Positions 29,001 to 36,122 of a stretch of 64,000 nt of DNA are shown here, piece by piece (within the stretch, counting starts at the first letter, position 1; each line of letters opens with the position of its first letter). The notes under the pieces were generated by a model that saw only the letters and a list, made by a program, of their open reading frames with translations, made no database searches and had not been told where the DNA came from. The position numbers and the translations under genes are program-made. Origin of the DNA: NCEH01 sp040049195 (GTDB lineage Bacteria > Pseudomonadota > Alphaproteobacteria > Rhizobiales > Xanthobacteraceae); assembly GCF_040049195.1 (NCBI RefSeq), contig NZ_JBDZDL010000001.1; one strand, 5' to 3'.

Positions 29001-29340
29001 CATGATGGTGGATTTCGCCCTGGAGGCGGAGCGCGCGCGCGGCCTCTCGCCGGAGGCGGCAATCCGCGAGGCGTGCCTGCAGCGTTTCCGGCCCATCCTC
29101 ATGACCACGCTCGCGGCGATCTTCGGCGCCGTGCCGCTGGCGCTCGCCTCGGGCACGGGGGCGGAACTGCGCCAGCCGCTGGGCATCACCATCATCGGCG
29201 GGCTCATGGTGAGCCAGATCCTGACGCTCTACACCACCCCGGTGGTCTATCTGCTGCTCGACCGCCTGCGCCGCCGCCCGGCCGCCGCGCGGGGCACCGA
29301 ACCCGGCGCCGCCGCCCCGCCGCTGGCGCCGGCGGAATAG
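26062..29340 (+). CDS. RND efflux pump inner-membrane transporter (MdtC-like) with an inserted loop
   Basis: This is a 1092-residue HAE1-family pump, the second of the pair. It keeps the TM4 motif ATGFVVDDAIVVLENVTRH, the KGFFPQQDIGQIMG segment and the TM10 motif GIVKKNAIMMVDFALEAE. It is about 50-60 residues longer than its partner because of an Ala/Ser/Thr-rich insertion at about residues 775-832. The insertion lies between the usual IxVSSxxG strand and the VPLSAFA motif of the second periplasmic loop. Start and stop overlaps show co-translation with the preceding pump. Confidence 0.9.
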   Translation: MNISAPFIRRSVATTLLTLGFAAAGALAFFFLPVSPLPQVDLPTIQVTASMPGANPETMASTVATPLERHLGQIADVSEITSTSTLGSTRITLQFGLDRDIDGAARDVQAAINAARADLPAALRSNPTYRKVNPADAPIMIMALTSKTLSRGQLYDSAATVLQQKLSQVKGVGLVTIGGSSLPAVRVEINPHALFQYGIGLEDIRAALASANANAPKGAIEQGDKRYQIYTNDQAHEAAAYRNLVVAYRNGAPVHLSEVADVVDSVENVRNEGLANGSPSVLLILSREPGANIIEAVERVKAVLPELRASIPADIDLSIAMDRTGSIRASLHDVERSLVLAVILVVAVVLLFLHDLRTAIIPSVAVPVSLVGTFGFMYLLGYSLDNFSLMALTIATGFVVDDAIVVLENVTRHVEAGMSRMEAALLGAKEVGFTVLSMSLSLIAVFIPILLMGGIVGRFFREFAVTLSVTILVSLVVSLTLTPMMCARLISPPSKKPPGRIGRMGARMFGAVLSGYDFTLGWALRHRLFVLVILIATVALNVHLFTVVPKGFFPQQDIGQIMGGIQADQSISFQLMREKLGRFVAIVKDDPAVDTVVGYTGGAQTNSGYLFIALKPLEQRDASADQVIARLRPKLAKVPGATLFLQAMQDVRAGGRQSNAQYQYTLQSDDLDLLREWTPKITEALRAVPDIVDVNSDTQEKGLEIDLKIDRDTAARLGLSMSQISNTLYDAFGQRQVSTIYAPLNQYHVVMEVAPAYWQDPRTLDDIRISTSGGALAGSASTAAVAAVSTQLTGSADALSADAVRNANTNRIANTTKSGASTGAAVSTKFNLSVPLSAFATFGPGTTPLAVNHQGLFAASTLSFNLKPGITLGEGLAAINRTMVQLGVPASIHGTSQGTAKLFQQSLGTQPLLILVALLSVYLVLGILYESFVHPLTILSTLPSAGVGAVLALIVCKSEFSLIALIGVILLIGIVKKNAIMMVDFALEAERARGLSPEAAIREACLQRFRPILMTTLAAIFGAVPLALASGTGAELRQPLGITIIGGLMVSQILTLYTTPVVYLLLDRLRRRPAAARGTEPGAAAPPLAPAE

Positions 29341-29449
29341 CATCGCGCACGCGCTGCCCACGTGCATTTCCGGCTTGACCTTGGCCGGGCTTAACCTTCC
29401 GTTACGCGCGGGCCGGCAGGACCGGTTCGCCGTCTTCGAAGGAAAGCCC

Positions 29450-30358
29450 ATGAGAGGAATAGTCCGTCCCCTCGCCTGCGCCCTGTTCCTCGCCGCCGCG
29501 TTGCCTGCCGCCGCCGATGCACTGGGCGATTATGTCGCCGCCCGCGACAAGGCGATCGCCGCATCGCTCGCCGCCGCCAAGGCGGGCAAGAGCGGGGATG
29601 CGGCGGTGGTCAAGCGCGAGGAGGTCGCCCTCAAGGATCTGGGCAAGCGCCTGACGACCGCCCTCGGCCCGCTCAAGTTCAAGGGCCTGGGTGCGCCGAG
29701 CTACACGCTCTTCACGTTCACCTATGACGAGACCGGCCCGACCCGCCTGCTCGATGGGCTGGCCTTCGCGAACAAGGATGTCAGCACCCGCCTCGTCGTC
29801 ACGCCGGAGAGCGTGTTCCAGCCCTGGCTGGCCGCGCGCGCCAAGGACGACGGGGCACCCGCCGCGCTCGCCGGCGGCGTGAAGCCGGCCGTGGCCACCG
29901 CCGAATTCTTCCAGGATGCGCTCGCCTTCGACGGCGGCTATTACCAGCCCTATGTGGAGCTGCCGGTGGCAGCGGCGCCCGGGGAAACCGCGCTCGCGGT
30001 GCTCGGCCTCCAGGCCGACGAGCCGCCCGGCAACATCGCCCCCAACCAGATCGCCATCGTCCGGATCGCCGACGGCAAGGCCATGATCGGCCTGACCATG
30101 GCCAAGCTGGACATCAAGCCCATCGCCGCCTGCGAGGCGATCTGGAAGCCCTACAAGACCAAGGCCGACGCCCTGCAGAAGGCGATCGAAAAGGACAAGA
30201 AGAGCGAGGATCCGCGCTGGGAGGAACTGACCCGCATCCATGACGCGGGCTCGCTGGCCTTCCGCGCCTGCTTCGCCAAGGAAGCGCCGGCGCAGCCGTT
30301 CTTCCCCGTGGCGGTGAAGCGCGCGGACGCCCTGCTCGACATCGCCCGCGGCAAGTGA
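29450..30358 (+). CDS. Secreted protein of unknown function
   Basis: This encodes 302 residues beginning with a clear signal peptide (RPLACALFLAAALPAAADA, probable cleavage after AAA or ADA). The mature part is a soluble alpha/beta protein with a charged helix KADALQKAIEKDKKSEDPRW and two cysteines (around ACEAIW and FRACFAK). I do not recognise the family. GAAGGAAAG precedes the ATG at 29450. The gene follows the RND operon after 109 bp and ends before a terminator, so it may be transcribed with or separately from the pumps. Confidence 0.72.
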   Translation: MRGIVRPLACALFLAAALPAAADALGDYVAARDKAIAASLAAAKAGKSGDAAVVKREEVALKDLGKRLTTALGPLKFKGLGAPSYTLFTFTYDETGPTRLLDGLAFANKDVSTRLVVTPESVFQPWLAARAKDDGAPAALAGGVKPAVATAEFFQDALAFDGGYYQPYVELPVAAAPGETALAVLGLQADEPPGNIAPNQIAIVRIADGKAMIGLTMAKLDIKPIAACEAIWKPYKTKADALQKAIEKDKKSEDPRWEELTRIHDAGSLAFRACFAKEAPAQPFFPVAVKRADALLDIARGK

Positions 30359-30444
30359 AGGGATCGGGTGACATGTCGTGCCCGGCGCTCGATCGTCGTG
30401 AGTGCCCTAGAGGAAATTGTTTGCCGGCCACGTAGACAACAAAA

Positions 30445-30466
30445 AAGCCCCGCTGACGCGGGGCTT
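30445..30466. terminator. Terminator-like hairpin AAGCCCCGC-TGAC-GCGGGGCTT
   Basis: A 9-bp perfect stem with a 4-nt loop lies 86 bp after the stop of the secreted-protein gene. Six A precede it on the plus strand, so it is strongest on the minus strand; on the plus strand the tail is TTCCTGT. Confidence 0.65.
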
Positions 30467-30790
30467 CCTGTCTCAGCTATGCTTCAGGGCCGGAGTACAT
30501 CCGTCCGTTCCCCAAGTCGCCGTTTCCGGCGCCACCGCTGAGGTCTGAGGGTGTAGAGGATTATTGCGGCAAGAGGAAGGCGTCTCCTTTCGCAGATGCA
30601 TCCAATATGGACGAGACGCCCCGAAAGTCTTGCCCCGCCTCGATCTTCAGCGACTGCAGCAGTGCCGTCCGGGCCGGCGCGGGAACCAGCCCCGTGCAAG
30701 GTCGCATGCCCAGGATCGAATGCGGAGCGTCTCGCGGCGGGCCGGGGCGAACGCGTCCGGCGCGCGCGGGCGAAAGAAGGCATCGCATTC
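30467..30790. other. Leader region of the OGT-like gene with a possible minus-strand gene remnant
   Basis: There is no convincing intact gene in this stretch. On the minus strand, 30670-30561 reads TALLQSLKIEAGQDFRGVSS and then ILDASAKGDAFLLPQ before a TAA stop. That composition is protein-like and unlike the Arg/Pro/Gly-rich shadows around it, so it may be the C-terminal remnant of a lost gene. I cannot name the family. The remainder should contain the promoter of the plus-strand gene at 30791, but no clear -35/-10 pair is visible. Confidence 0.3.
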
Positions 30791-32761
30791 ATGGGCAGGC
30801 AGCAAAGGGCACGGGCGGCGCAGGGCAGGCCGCAGGCGCGGGTGGGCGCGATGGCCTCCGCCCTCGGGCTGATGGTGCGCGCCCGCACGGCGCAGCAATC
30901 CGGTGACGGTACAGGCGCCGAGGCGCTGTACCGGCAGGCGCTCGCGCTCGATCCCAAGCAGGCCGGCGCCTGGATCGGCCTCGCGGCGGTCCAGGTGGGG
31001 AAGGGCGATCCGCGCGCCGCCCACGAGACCCTGCGCGCCGCCATGGCTCGGAGCGTGCTGGTCGCCGAACATCTGGGGCAAGCGGCCATCGCCGCCTATC
31101 GCGAAGGGCGCGATGCCGATGCCCTCGCCTTGCTGGAAGCGGCCTGCGCAGCCAAGCCCGGTCTTGCCGCGCTCCATGCCGACCGGGGCCTGGTGCTGTT
31201 CGAGATGCGCCGCCTCGCGGAGGCGGTGGCGGCCTTCAATGCCGCGCTCGCCGCCGATCCCAACCATGCGGAGGCCTATATCAATCTCGGCAGCATCTGT
31301 GCCGAGAGCCGGCAGGTGCAGCAGGCGATCCAGTTCTTTCGCCAGGCGCTGCGGCTGCGGCCGCAGGATCCGGTGGCCCTCTACGGCCTTTCGATTCAGC
31401 GCCGCCATGCCTGCGAATGGCGCGGCAGCGCGGCGGAAGAGGCGGAGCTGACGCGCGTGCTCGCCTCGACCGGCGCCCGCACCGGGCCGTTCATGCGCCT
31501 CGCCGCCCGCGTTCCCGCCCAAGAGCACCTGCGCGCGGCGCGGGTCTGGGGCCGGGGCGTGCGGGTGAAGGCGGAAGATATCCTGCCCCCGCCGCAGGCG
31601 GTGCCCGAGCCCGGCCGGCGCATCCGTGTCGGCTATCTCTCGCGCGACCTGTTCGCCCATGCCACGGCGTTTCTCGCGGTGGAACTCTTCGAGCGCCACG
31701 ACCGGGCGCGGTTCGAGACCTTCGCCTATTCCTACGGCCCCGACGACGGCTCGCCCATGCGGCGCCGGCTGGTGGACGCGTTCGACCATTTCGTCGAGGT
31801 GGGCGCCCTCAGCAATGAAGAGGCCGCGCGCCGCATCCGCGCCGACGGCATCGACATATTGGTGGACCTGAAGGGCTATACCTTCGGCTGCCGCACCGAA
31901 ATCATGGCGCTGCGGCCGGCACCGGTGCAGGTGAATTATCTCGGCTATCCCGGCACCATGGGCGCGCCGTTCATGGATTACATCATCGGCGACGCCTTCG
32001 TGACCCCGCTGGAGGCCGCCGACCTCTATGACGAGAAGATCGTCCAGCTGCCCGGCACCTATCAGCCCAACGACAGCCGCCGCGCCATCGCCGCGCAGGT
32101 GCCCTCGCGCGCCGCCTGCGGCCTGCCGGAGAGCGGCTTCGTCTTCTGCTGCTTCAACAATACCTACAAGATCACGCCCGATGTCTTCGCGGTGTGGATG
32201 CGCCTGCTGGCGGCGGTACCGGGATCGGTGCTCTGGCTGTTCGAGGCCAATGACGCGGCACGGGACAATCTGCAATACGAGGCCGGGATGTGCGGCGTCG
32301 ACCCGTGCCGCATCATATTCGCGCCGCGCGCCGAGCTGGCGGACCATCTGGCGCGCCATCGCCACGCCGACCTGTTTCTCGATACCTTGCCCTACAACGC
32401 CCACACGACGGCCAGCGATGCCCTCTGGGCCGGGGTGCCGCTGGTGACGTGCGCGGGGGAGAGCTTCGCCAGCCGGGTGGCCGGCAGCCTGCTGCATGCG
32501 GTGGGCCTGCCGGACCTCGTCACCCACTCGCTGGTGGACTATGAGGCCCTGGCCCTGGCCCTGGCGCGCGATCCGCAGCGCCTGGCCGAGCTGCGCGCTC
32601 GCCTCGCCGCCAACCGCGCCGATGCCGATCTGTTCGACGCCACCCGCTATGCCCGCGGGCTGGAGGCGGCCTATGAGCGGATGCACGCCCTGCGCTGCGC
32701 CGGCCAGCCTGCCGAGGCGATGAGCTTCTCACCAGCTATCAGCATCCCGCCGCAGGCGTGA
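30791..32761 (+). CDS. TPR-containing O-GlcNAc transferase-like glycosyltransferase (GT41)
   Basis: This encodes 656 residues. Tetratricopeptide repeats occupy roughly residues 20-200 (for example AEALYRQALALDPKQAGAWI and AEAYINLGSICAESRQVQQA). The C-terminal half is a GT41/SPINDLY-type catalytic region with VGYLSRDLFAHATAF, VNYLGYPGTMGAPFMDYIIG and the diagnostic LPYNAHTTASDALWAGVPLV motif. Bacterial relatives glycosylate proteins such as flagellin or adhesins in the cytoplasm, but no acceptor is identifiable here. The start at 30791 has GAAAGAAGG upstream; the frame extends further back without homology. It opens the glycan locus. Confidence 0.82.
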   Translation: MGRQQRARAAQGRPQARVGAMASALGLMVRARTAQQSGDGTGAEALYRQALALDPKQAGAWIGLAAVQVGKGDPRAAHETLRAAMARSVLVAEHLGQAAIAAYREGRDADALALLEAACAAKPGLAALHADRGLVLFEMRRLAEAVAAFNAALAADPNHAEAYINLGSICAESRQVQQAIQFFRQALRLRPQDPVALYGLSIQRRHACEWRGSAAEEAELTRVLASTGARTGPFMRLAARVPAQEHLRAARVWGRGVRVKAEDILPPPQAVPEPGRRIRVGYLSRDLFAHATAFLAVELFERHDRARFETFAYSYGPDDGSPMRRRLVDAFDHFVEVGALSNEEAARRIRADGIDILVDLKGYTFGCRTEIMALRPAPVQVNYLGYPGTMGAPFMDYIIGDAFVTPLEAADLYDEKIVQLPGTYQPNDSRRAIAAQVPSRAACGLPESGFVFCCFNNTYKITPDVFAVWMRLLAAVPGSVLWLFEANDAARDNLQYEAGMCGVDPCRIIFAPRAELADHLARHRHADLFLDTLPYNAHTTASDALWAGVPLVTCAGESFASRVAGSLLHAVGLPDLVTHSLVDYEALALALARDPQRLAELRARLAANRADADLFDATRYARGLEAAYERMHALRCAGQPAEAMSFSPAISIPPQA

Positions 32762-32819
32762 GGCGCTTGCCGGTGGCTGGGGTCTCGTCGGAAGGGTGAA
32801 ACCGCGCGTTCGCCGAAGT

Positions 32820-32931
32820 CTTGGGCGAACGTTCGCCCGAAATGCCGGTTTCGTCCGCCGCCATGGCGCGGAGAAGCGCCACGAAACCCCTGTTCGTCCG
32901 CGCTAAGTCATTGTTTCACGTGAAACATTTT
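32820..32931 (+). repeat. parS-bearing repeat module, copy A (inverted relative to copy B)
   Basis: This is one of two homologous modules. It consists of the 16-bp palindrome GGGCGAACGTTCGCCC (32823-32838), a diverged spacer, and a highly conserved 51-bp block from 32881 that ends in parS and TTTT. It aligns without gaps to the reverse complement of 46629-46740: about 60 percent identity over the first 60 bp and 47 of 51 over the conserved block. Centre-to-centre distance of the two palindromes is 89 bp in both copies. It lies in the gap between two converging genes. Confidence 0.75.
32912..32927. promoter_or_regulatory. parS site (ParB-binding), copy A
   Basis: TGTTTCACGTGAAACA is a perfect 16-bp palindrome identical to the well-known chromosomal ParB-binding parS sequence. 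A half-site-like ACGTGAAA follows at 32932-32939. parS sites normally cluster around the replication origin and nucleate ParB and SMC loading. Confidence 0.88.
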
Positions 32932-32957
32932 ACGTGAAAATCGAGCATCCGCGCCGC

Positions 32958-33806
32958 TCACAGGCGGCGCAGGAAGCCGTCCGGGGCCGCCGTGATGGCG
33001 AGCTTATGTTCCAGAACCTTGTCGATTTCGAACCGTAGCCGCTCCCCGTCGTCGCCATGGCGCGGATCATTGTCCAGCCGCCGCAGATAGTCCCACACGG
33101 CGGTCTTCGGGTTGTCGCCCTTGCCCCAGGGCCGGTCCGCGCACATGCCGGCCGGCAGGTCCTCCACCCCGGTGTCCCACACCACCACATAGGAGCCCTG
33201 CGAGACCATGGGGGCGTAAAGCTCCAATTCGCTTAGCACGTGGTCGTGGGTGTGGTTGGAATCCAGGAACACCATCACCGTCTCGGCCCGCGCGGCCTCA
33301 CCCCGGATGCGCGCGACGATGCCGTCGTCGATGGAGGAGCCCTCGATCATCTCGATCTTGCGGGCCAGCGGGTGTGCCGCGATGCCGGCGCGATTGTGCG
33401 GGCGGATGTCGATGTCGACGCCGATCACCTTGCGCCCGCCGGCGCGCGGATCGAGCGGCGTGCCGCGCTCCATCGCCTCGCAATAATCGATCAGCGCCAG
33501 CATGGAGGCGCTGAGGATGAGCGAGCCGCCATGGGCGATGCCGGTCTCGATCACGAGGTCCGGCTTCACCCGCCAGATCAGCTCCTGGATCGCATAGGTG
33601 TCCTGCGGCACCTGGATGATGGGGCGGCCGAGCCAGGTGAAATTCTGCGCGTAATTGTGCCGGATGCATTCGCGCACCCAGATGTTGGACAGGCCGAGAA
33701 AATCACGGTCGGCGCCGATGCCGGCGATGTTGCCGGCGACGTATTTGGCGAAGGTCTGGTCCGGCGTCATGTCGGCGAGCCTTTGTATGGGGGCGTGCAT
33801 TTGCAT
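32958..33806 (-). CDS. Cephalosporin hydroxylase (CmcI)-family protein
   Basis: This is a 282-residue protein of the CmcI/RhlI-like family, which has a SAM-methyltransferase-type Rossmann fold. The SAM-site region is PDLVIETGIAHGGSLILSAS, followed by GVDIDIRPHNRAGI, the metal-site-like VFLDSNHTHDHVLSELELY and GSYVVVWDTGVEDLP. Members in polysaccharide clusters are thought to methylate or hydroxylate sugars, but few are characterised. The start at 33806 (MQMHAPIQ) was chosen because upstream residues are low-complexity; Met13 (MTPDQTF) is an alternative. It is the last of three minus-strand genes of the glycan locus. Confidence 0.78.
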   Translation of the reverse strand: MQMHAPIQRLADMTPDQTFAKYVAGNIAGIGADRDFLGLSNIWVRECIRHNYAQNFTWLGRPIIQVPQDTYAIQELIWRVKPDLVIETGIAHGGSLILSASMLALIDYCEAMERGTPLDPRAGGRKVIGVDIDIRPHNRAGIAAHPLARKIEMIEGSSIDDGIVARIRGEAARAETVMVFLDSNHTHDHVLSELELYAPMVSQGSYVVVWDTGVEDLPAGMCADRPWGKGDNPKTAVWDYLRRLDNDPRHGDDGERLRFEIDKVLEHKLAITAAPDGFLRRL

Positions 33807-33828
33807 GGGTCTGCTTGCGTGTCGGAGG

Positions 33829-34554
33829 TCAGCGCCGGGTGGCGTGGATGTCCCACCAGCGGGTGCGCGGGGCGAGGCGGGTGCCGGTGCGGTCCCGCAC
33901 GGTGCGGGCATAGACCGAATGCATGTCCCACCGGCTCAGCCATTGGCCGGGAAGCGCGCGGCCGAACGGGCCGGACGAGCCGGGCGGGAATTTGTATCCG
34001 ATCGCCTCGTCATGAAGTTCGTGGACCGTGGACTGGTCCAGCAGCTTGAAGCCGTCGTATCCGGCGGCGGCCAGCATCTCGATATATTCGAAGCCGAAGC
34101 GGCAATCCTCGACGCTCACATAGAGCGGCTTGATGAGCTGCCGCCCGAGCTGGGATAGAATATCCTTGTCCGCCCCCTCGACGTCGATCTTCAGATAATA
34201 GGGGATTCCGAAACGATCGAAGATCTGGCCGAGGGTCAGCGCTTCCACCTGGATGGCATGGCAGGCGCTGTCCTCGCGGCCGGCCCAGCCCTTGTCCATG
34301 CTGCTCCAGTGGTCATTGTGCTCATTGATGAAGAAGCTCACGTGGCCGGCCTTTCCGGCCACCGCATTGGGCAGGATGGTGACCTGCTTGGCGGCGATCT
34401 CGGCGGCGAAACGCTTGGTTGCGGCGGCGACCAAGGCGGGGTTCGCTTCCACCGCCACCACGTTGAACCCCTTGGCCAGATAATAGGCGGTATCGTCGCC
34501 ATTGTTCATCCCGAGATCCATGATGAACCGGCTGTCACTCACGAAGATGCTCAT
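33829..34554 (-). CDS. FkbM-family methyltransferase-like protein
   Basis: This is a 241-residue FkbM-type SAM-dependent methyltransferase. The N-terminal part has FIMDLGMNNGDDTAYYLAKG and VVAVEANPALVAAA, the nucleotide-binding core. The middle has the family's IPYYLKIDVEGADKDILSQL signature and LYVSVEDCRFGFEYIEML. FkbM proteins usually O-methylate sugars or polyketides. The start overlaps the stop of the upstream FkbM gene by 4 bp (ATGA), so they are co-translated. The short C-terminal part HSVYARTVRDRTGTRL suggests a role specific to this cluster. Confidence 0.82.
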   Translation of the reverse strand: MSIFVSDSRFIMDLGMNNGDDTAYYLAKGFNVVAVEANPALVAAATKRFAAEIAAKQVTILPNAVAGKAGHVSFFINEHNDHWSSMDKGWAGREDSACHAIQVEALTLGQIFDRFGIPYYLKIDVEGADKDILSQLGRQLIKPLYVSVEDCRFGFEYIEMLAAAGYDGFKLLDQSTVHELHDEAIGYKFPPGSSGPFGRALPGQWLSRWDMHSVYARTVRDRTGTRLAPRTRWWDIHATRR

Positions 34555-35789
34555 TTGTGCAGGTATTCCTTGGGCAGGGCATAGATCACGGCGCCGGTGC
34601 CGCACCAGGCGTGGGTGCGCATGAGCAGCTCGTAGTTTTCAAGGTTCGCGGCCAGCCACGAGGGGGTTCGGGCGAGGCCGTCGGCATTGTGATAAACGGT
34701 CACGGCGACCGCCGGCCGGTGGCGACGCAGGGTCTCGCGCGCGCCCTCGAGCGCCGCCAGCTCGCCGCCCTCCAGATGCAGCTTCACATAGGTCGGATCG
34801 AGGCCGAGGGCGTCGATGGGAAGGCACTCGCGCCGGGCCTGGCCGGTGGGCGAAATCTGCGAGGCGTAGCCCAGCCCCTCATGGAAGCGCACGCTCTCGC
34901 GCCGCGCGCCGACCACGTGGCCGAGCACGTGAACGCGCCCGCGCACCCGCTCGTCCAGCCCCGTCACGAGGGCGCGCAGCACGGCCGAATTGGCGGGGTC
35001 CGGCTCGATCGCCCAAACCGCGGAAACCTGCCCGCGCACCTGCTCGATCAGGCGCGCCGTGACACTGCCGTGATGGGCGCCGCCGTCCAGGAAGCGTGCG
35101 CCCGCCCGCAGCGTCGCGGCAAGTTCGGGAATGAAGAAGCGCGTGGCCGGAACGACCGGCGCGCCGGCGAAATCCCATTCCTCCCGGGCCATGTGCCAGG
35201 CGGCGAAGCGCAGGTAATGGGCGCGCGAGGCGTCGTCGGCAAACCGCTCCAATGCGGTGGCCGCCGCGGCGAAGCCGGCAAGATCCAGCGGGCCGCTGAA
35301 CCAGCCATTGCTCAGCGGGTGGCGGTCGCGAAAGGCCTCCGCCACGTCATAGAATGGCACCAAGGCCGCCCAGCCCTGCTGTGCCAGCTCCGCCTGGATC
35401 GGTGTGAAGGGCATGTTCGCGATGGAGACCGCCAGCACCGTCTCGCGGCGGACATGCGGGGCCACGTCTTCAGGCGAAAGGATGCTGAGGCCGTGCCAGT
35501 CGGGGTCGGCGACATGGCGCGCGGCGTCCGCATCGACGACGAAGGCGATGGGCTGGCCCATGGCGTCGAGATGCTGGCGCGCCAGCTTGCCGAGATTGCC
35601 GGCGCCATGGAGCGCGAGCGGGCGACCGCGAAGGTCAAACGGGCGGGGAGCGATGGCGCGCGCATTGAGCTGCTGCAGCAGGGCGATGGCGGACCGGCGG
35701 TCGGGCACCGTATCGAAGCTGCGCGCGCGCACCGGGCAGGGCGTGGGCGCCCGCGCGCGGTCTGAGACCATGTCGGGAAAAGCGGTCAT
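34551..35789 (-). CDS. FkbM-family methyltransferase with N-terminal nucleotide-binding-like domain
   Basis: This encodes 412 residues. The first half contains a Rossmann-like motif LALHGAGNLGKLARQHLDAM and a second strand PIAFVVDADA. The second half is an FkbM methyltransferase domain with ARFLDGGAHHGSVTARLIEQ, VWAIEPDPANSAVLRAL and the family motif PTYVKLHLEGGELAALEGA, where the usual KIDVEG is KLHLEG. The ATG at 35789 was preferred; the open frame continues back to 35987 with Arg-rich shadow-like sequence. It is the first gene of the three-gene minus-strand set. Confidence 0.78.
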   Translation of the reverse strand: MTAFPDMVSDRARAPTPCPVRARSFDTVPDRRSAIALLQQLNARAIAPRPFDLRGRPLALHGAGNLGKLARQHLDAMGQPIAFVVDADAARHVADPDWHGLSILSPEDVAPHVRRETVLAVSIANMPFTPIQAELAQQGWAALVPFYDVAEAFRDRHPLSNGWFSGPLDLAGFAAAATALERFADDASRAHYLRFAAWHMAREEWDFAGAPVVPATRFFIPELAATLRAGARFLDGGAHHGSVTARLIEQVRGQVSAVWAIEPDPANSAVLRALVTGLDERVRGRVHVLGHVVGARRESVRFHEGLGYASQISPTGQARRECLPIDALGLDPTYVKLHLEGGELAALEGARETLRRHRPAVAVTVYHNADGLARTPSWLAANLENYELLMRTHAWCGTGAVIYALPKEYLHK

Positions 35790-36122
35790 GACGCGGCGGC
35801 CGGATGCGCGCGTGCCGCGCCGGGCGCGAGATCGCGCAAATGCATTGAAACACTCATGCCCGCTCCTCCTGCCGCGTGTCCGTGCGCCGGGCGTTTTCCG
35901 CCTGTCCGCGCCTTTGACAAAAGCGTGCAACACGATGCTTTCGCCGGGCTTGTGGCGTGGGCGAAGAGCGAGGACAGCCTGGCGCAATGAACCGTTGATT
36001 GAGTGCCGCCATCGTTCGGCATGGGCCGGAACAACAGGCTAAGGCGGCGGCGCCGCGCGGTTCGGCATTCCCGTGTCCGCCGCGCAACCAGGCGGCGTCA
36101 GCCTCGGGTGGGTGGAGAGGTC
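35790..36122. other. Divergent promoter region between methyltransferase and radical SAM genes
   Basis: About 330 bp lie between divergent starts. Both neighbouring frames are open into it, but the translated sequence is Arg-rich and looks noncoding. It should hold the promoters for both directions; no clear promoter or operator could be picked out by eye. Confidence 0.5.

Noticed and set aside
15240..29340. The two RND systems as a recent duplication
   Set aside because: Adaptor and pump sequences are clearly divergent by eye and gene layouts differ (one pump versus two), so they look like separate paralogues rather than a recent copy.
25993..29451. Very long open frames antisense to the RND pump genes (for example about 1150 codons opposite 26-29.4 kb and 990 codons opposite 22.6-25.6 kb)
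   Set aside because: They mirror the GC-rich third positions of real pump genes and encode His/Arg/Asp/Gly-rich sequence with no homology-like motifs. The plus-strand genes show full RND motifs.
32823..32838. GGGCGAACGTTCGCCC as an alphaproteobacterial LexA (SOS) box
   Set aside because: The known box is GTTC-N7-GTTC, a direct repeat. This is a palindrome GAAC/GTTC with no such spacing, and no SOS gene is adjacent.
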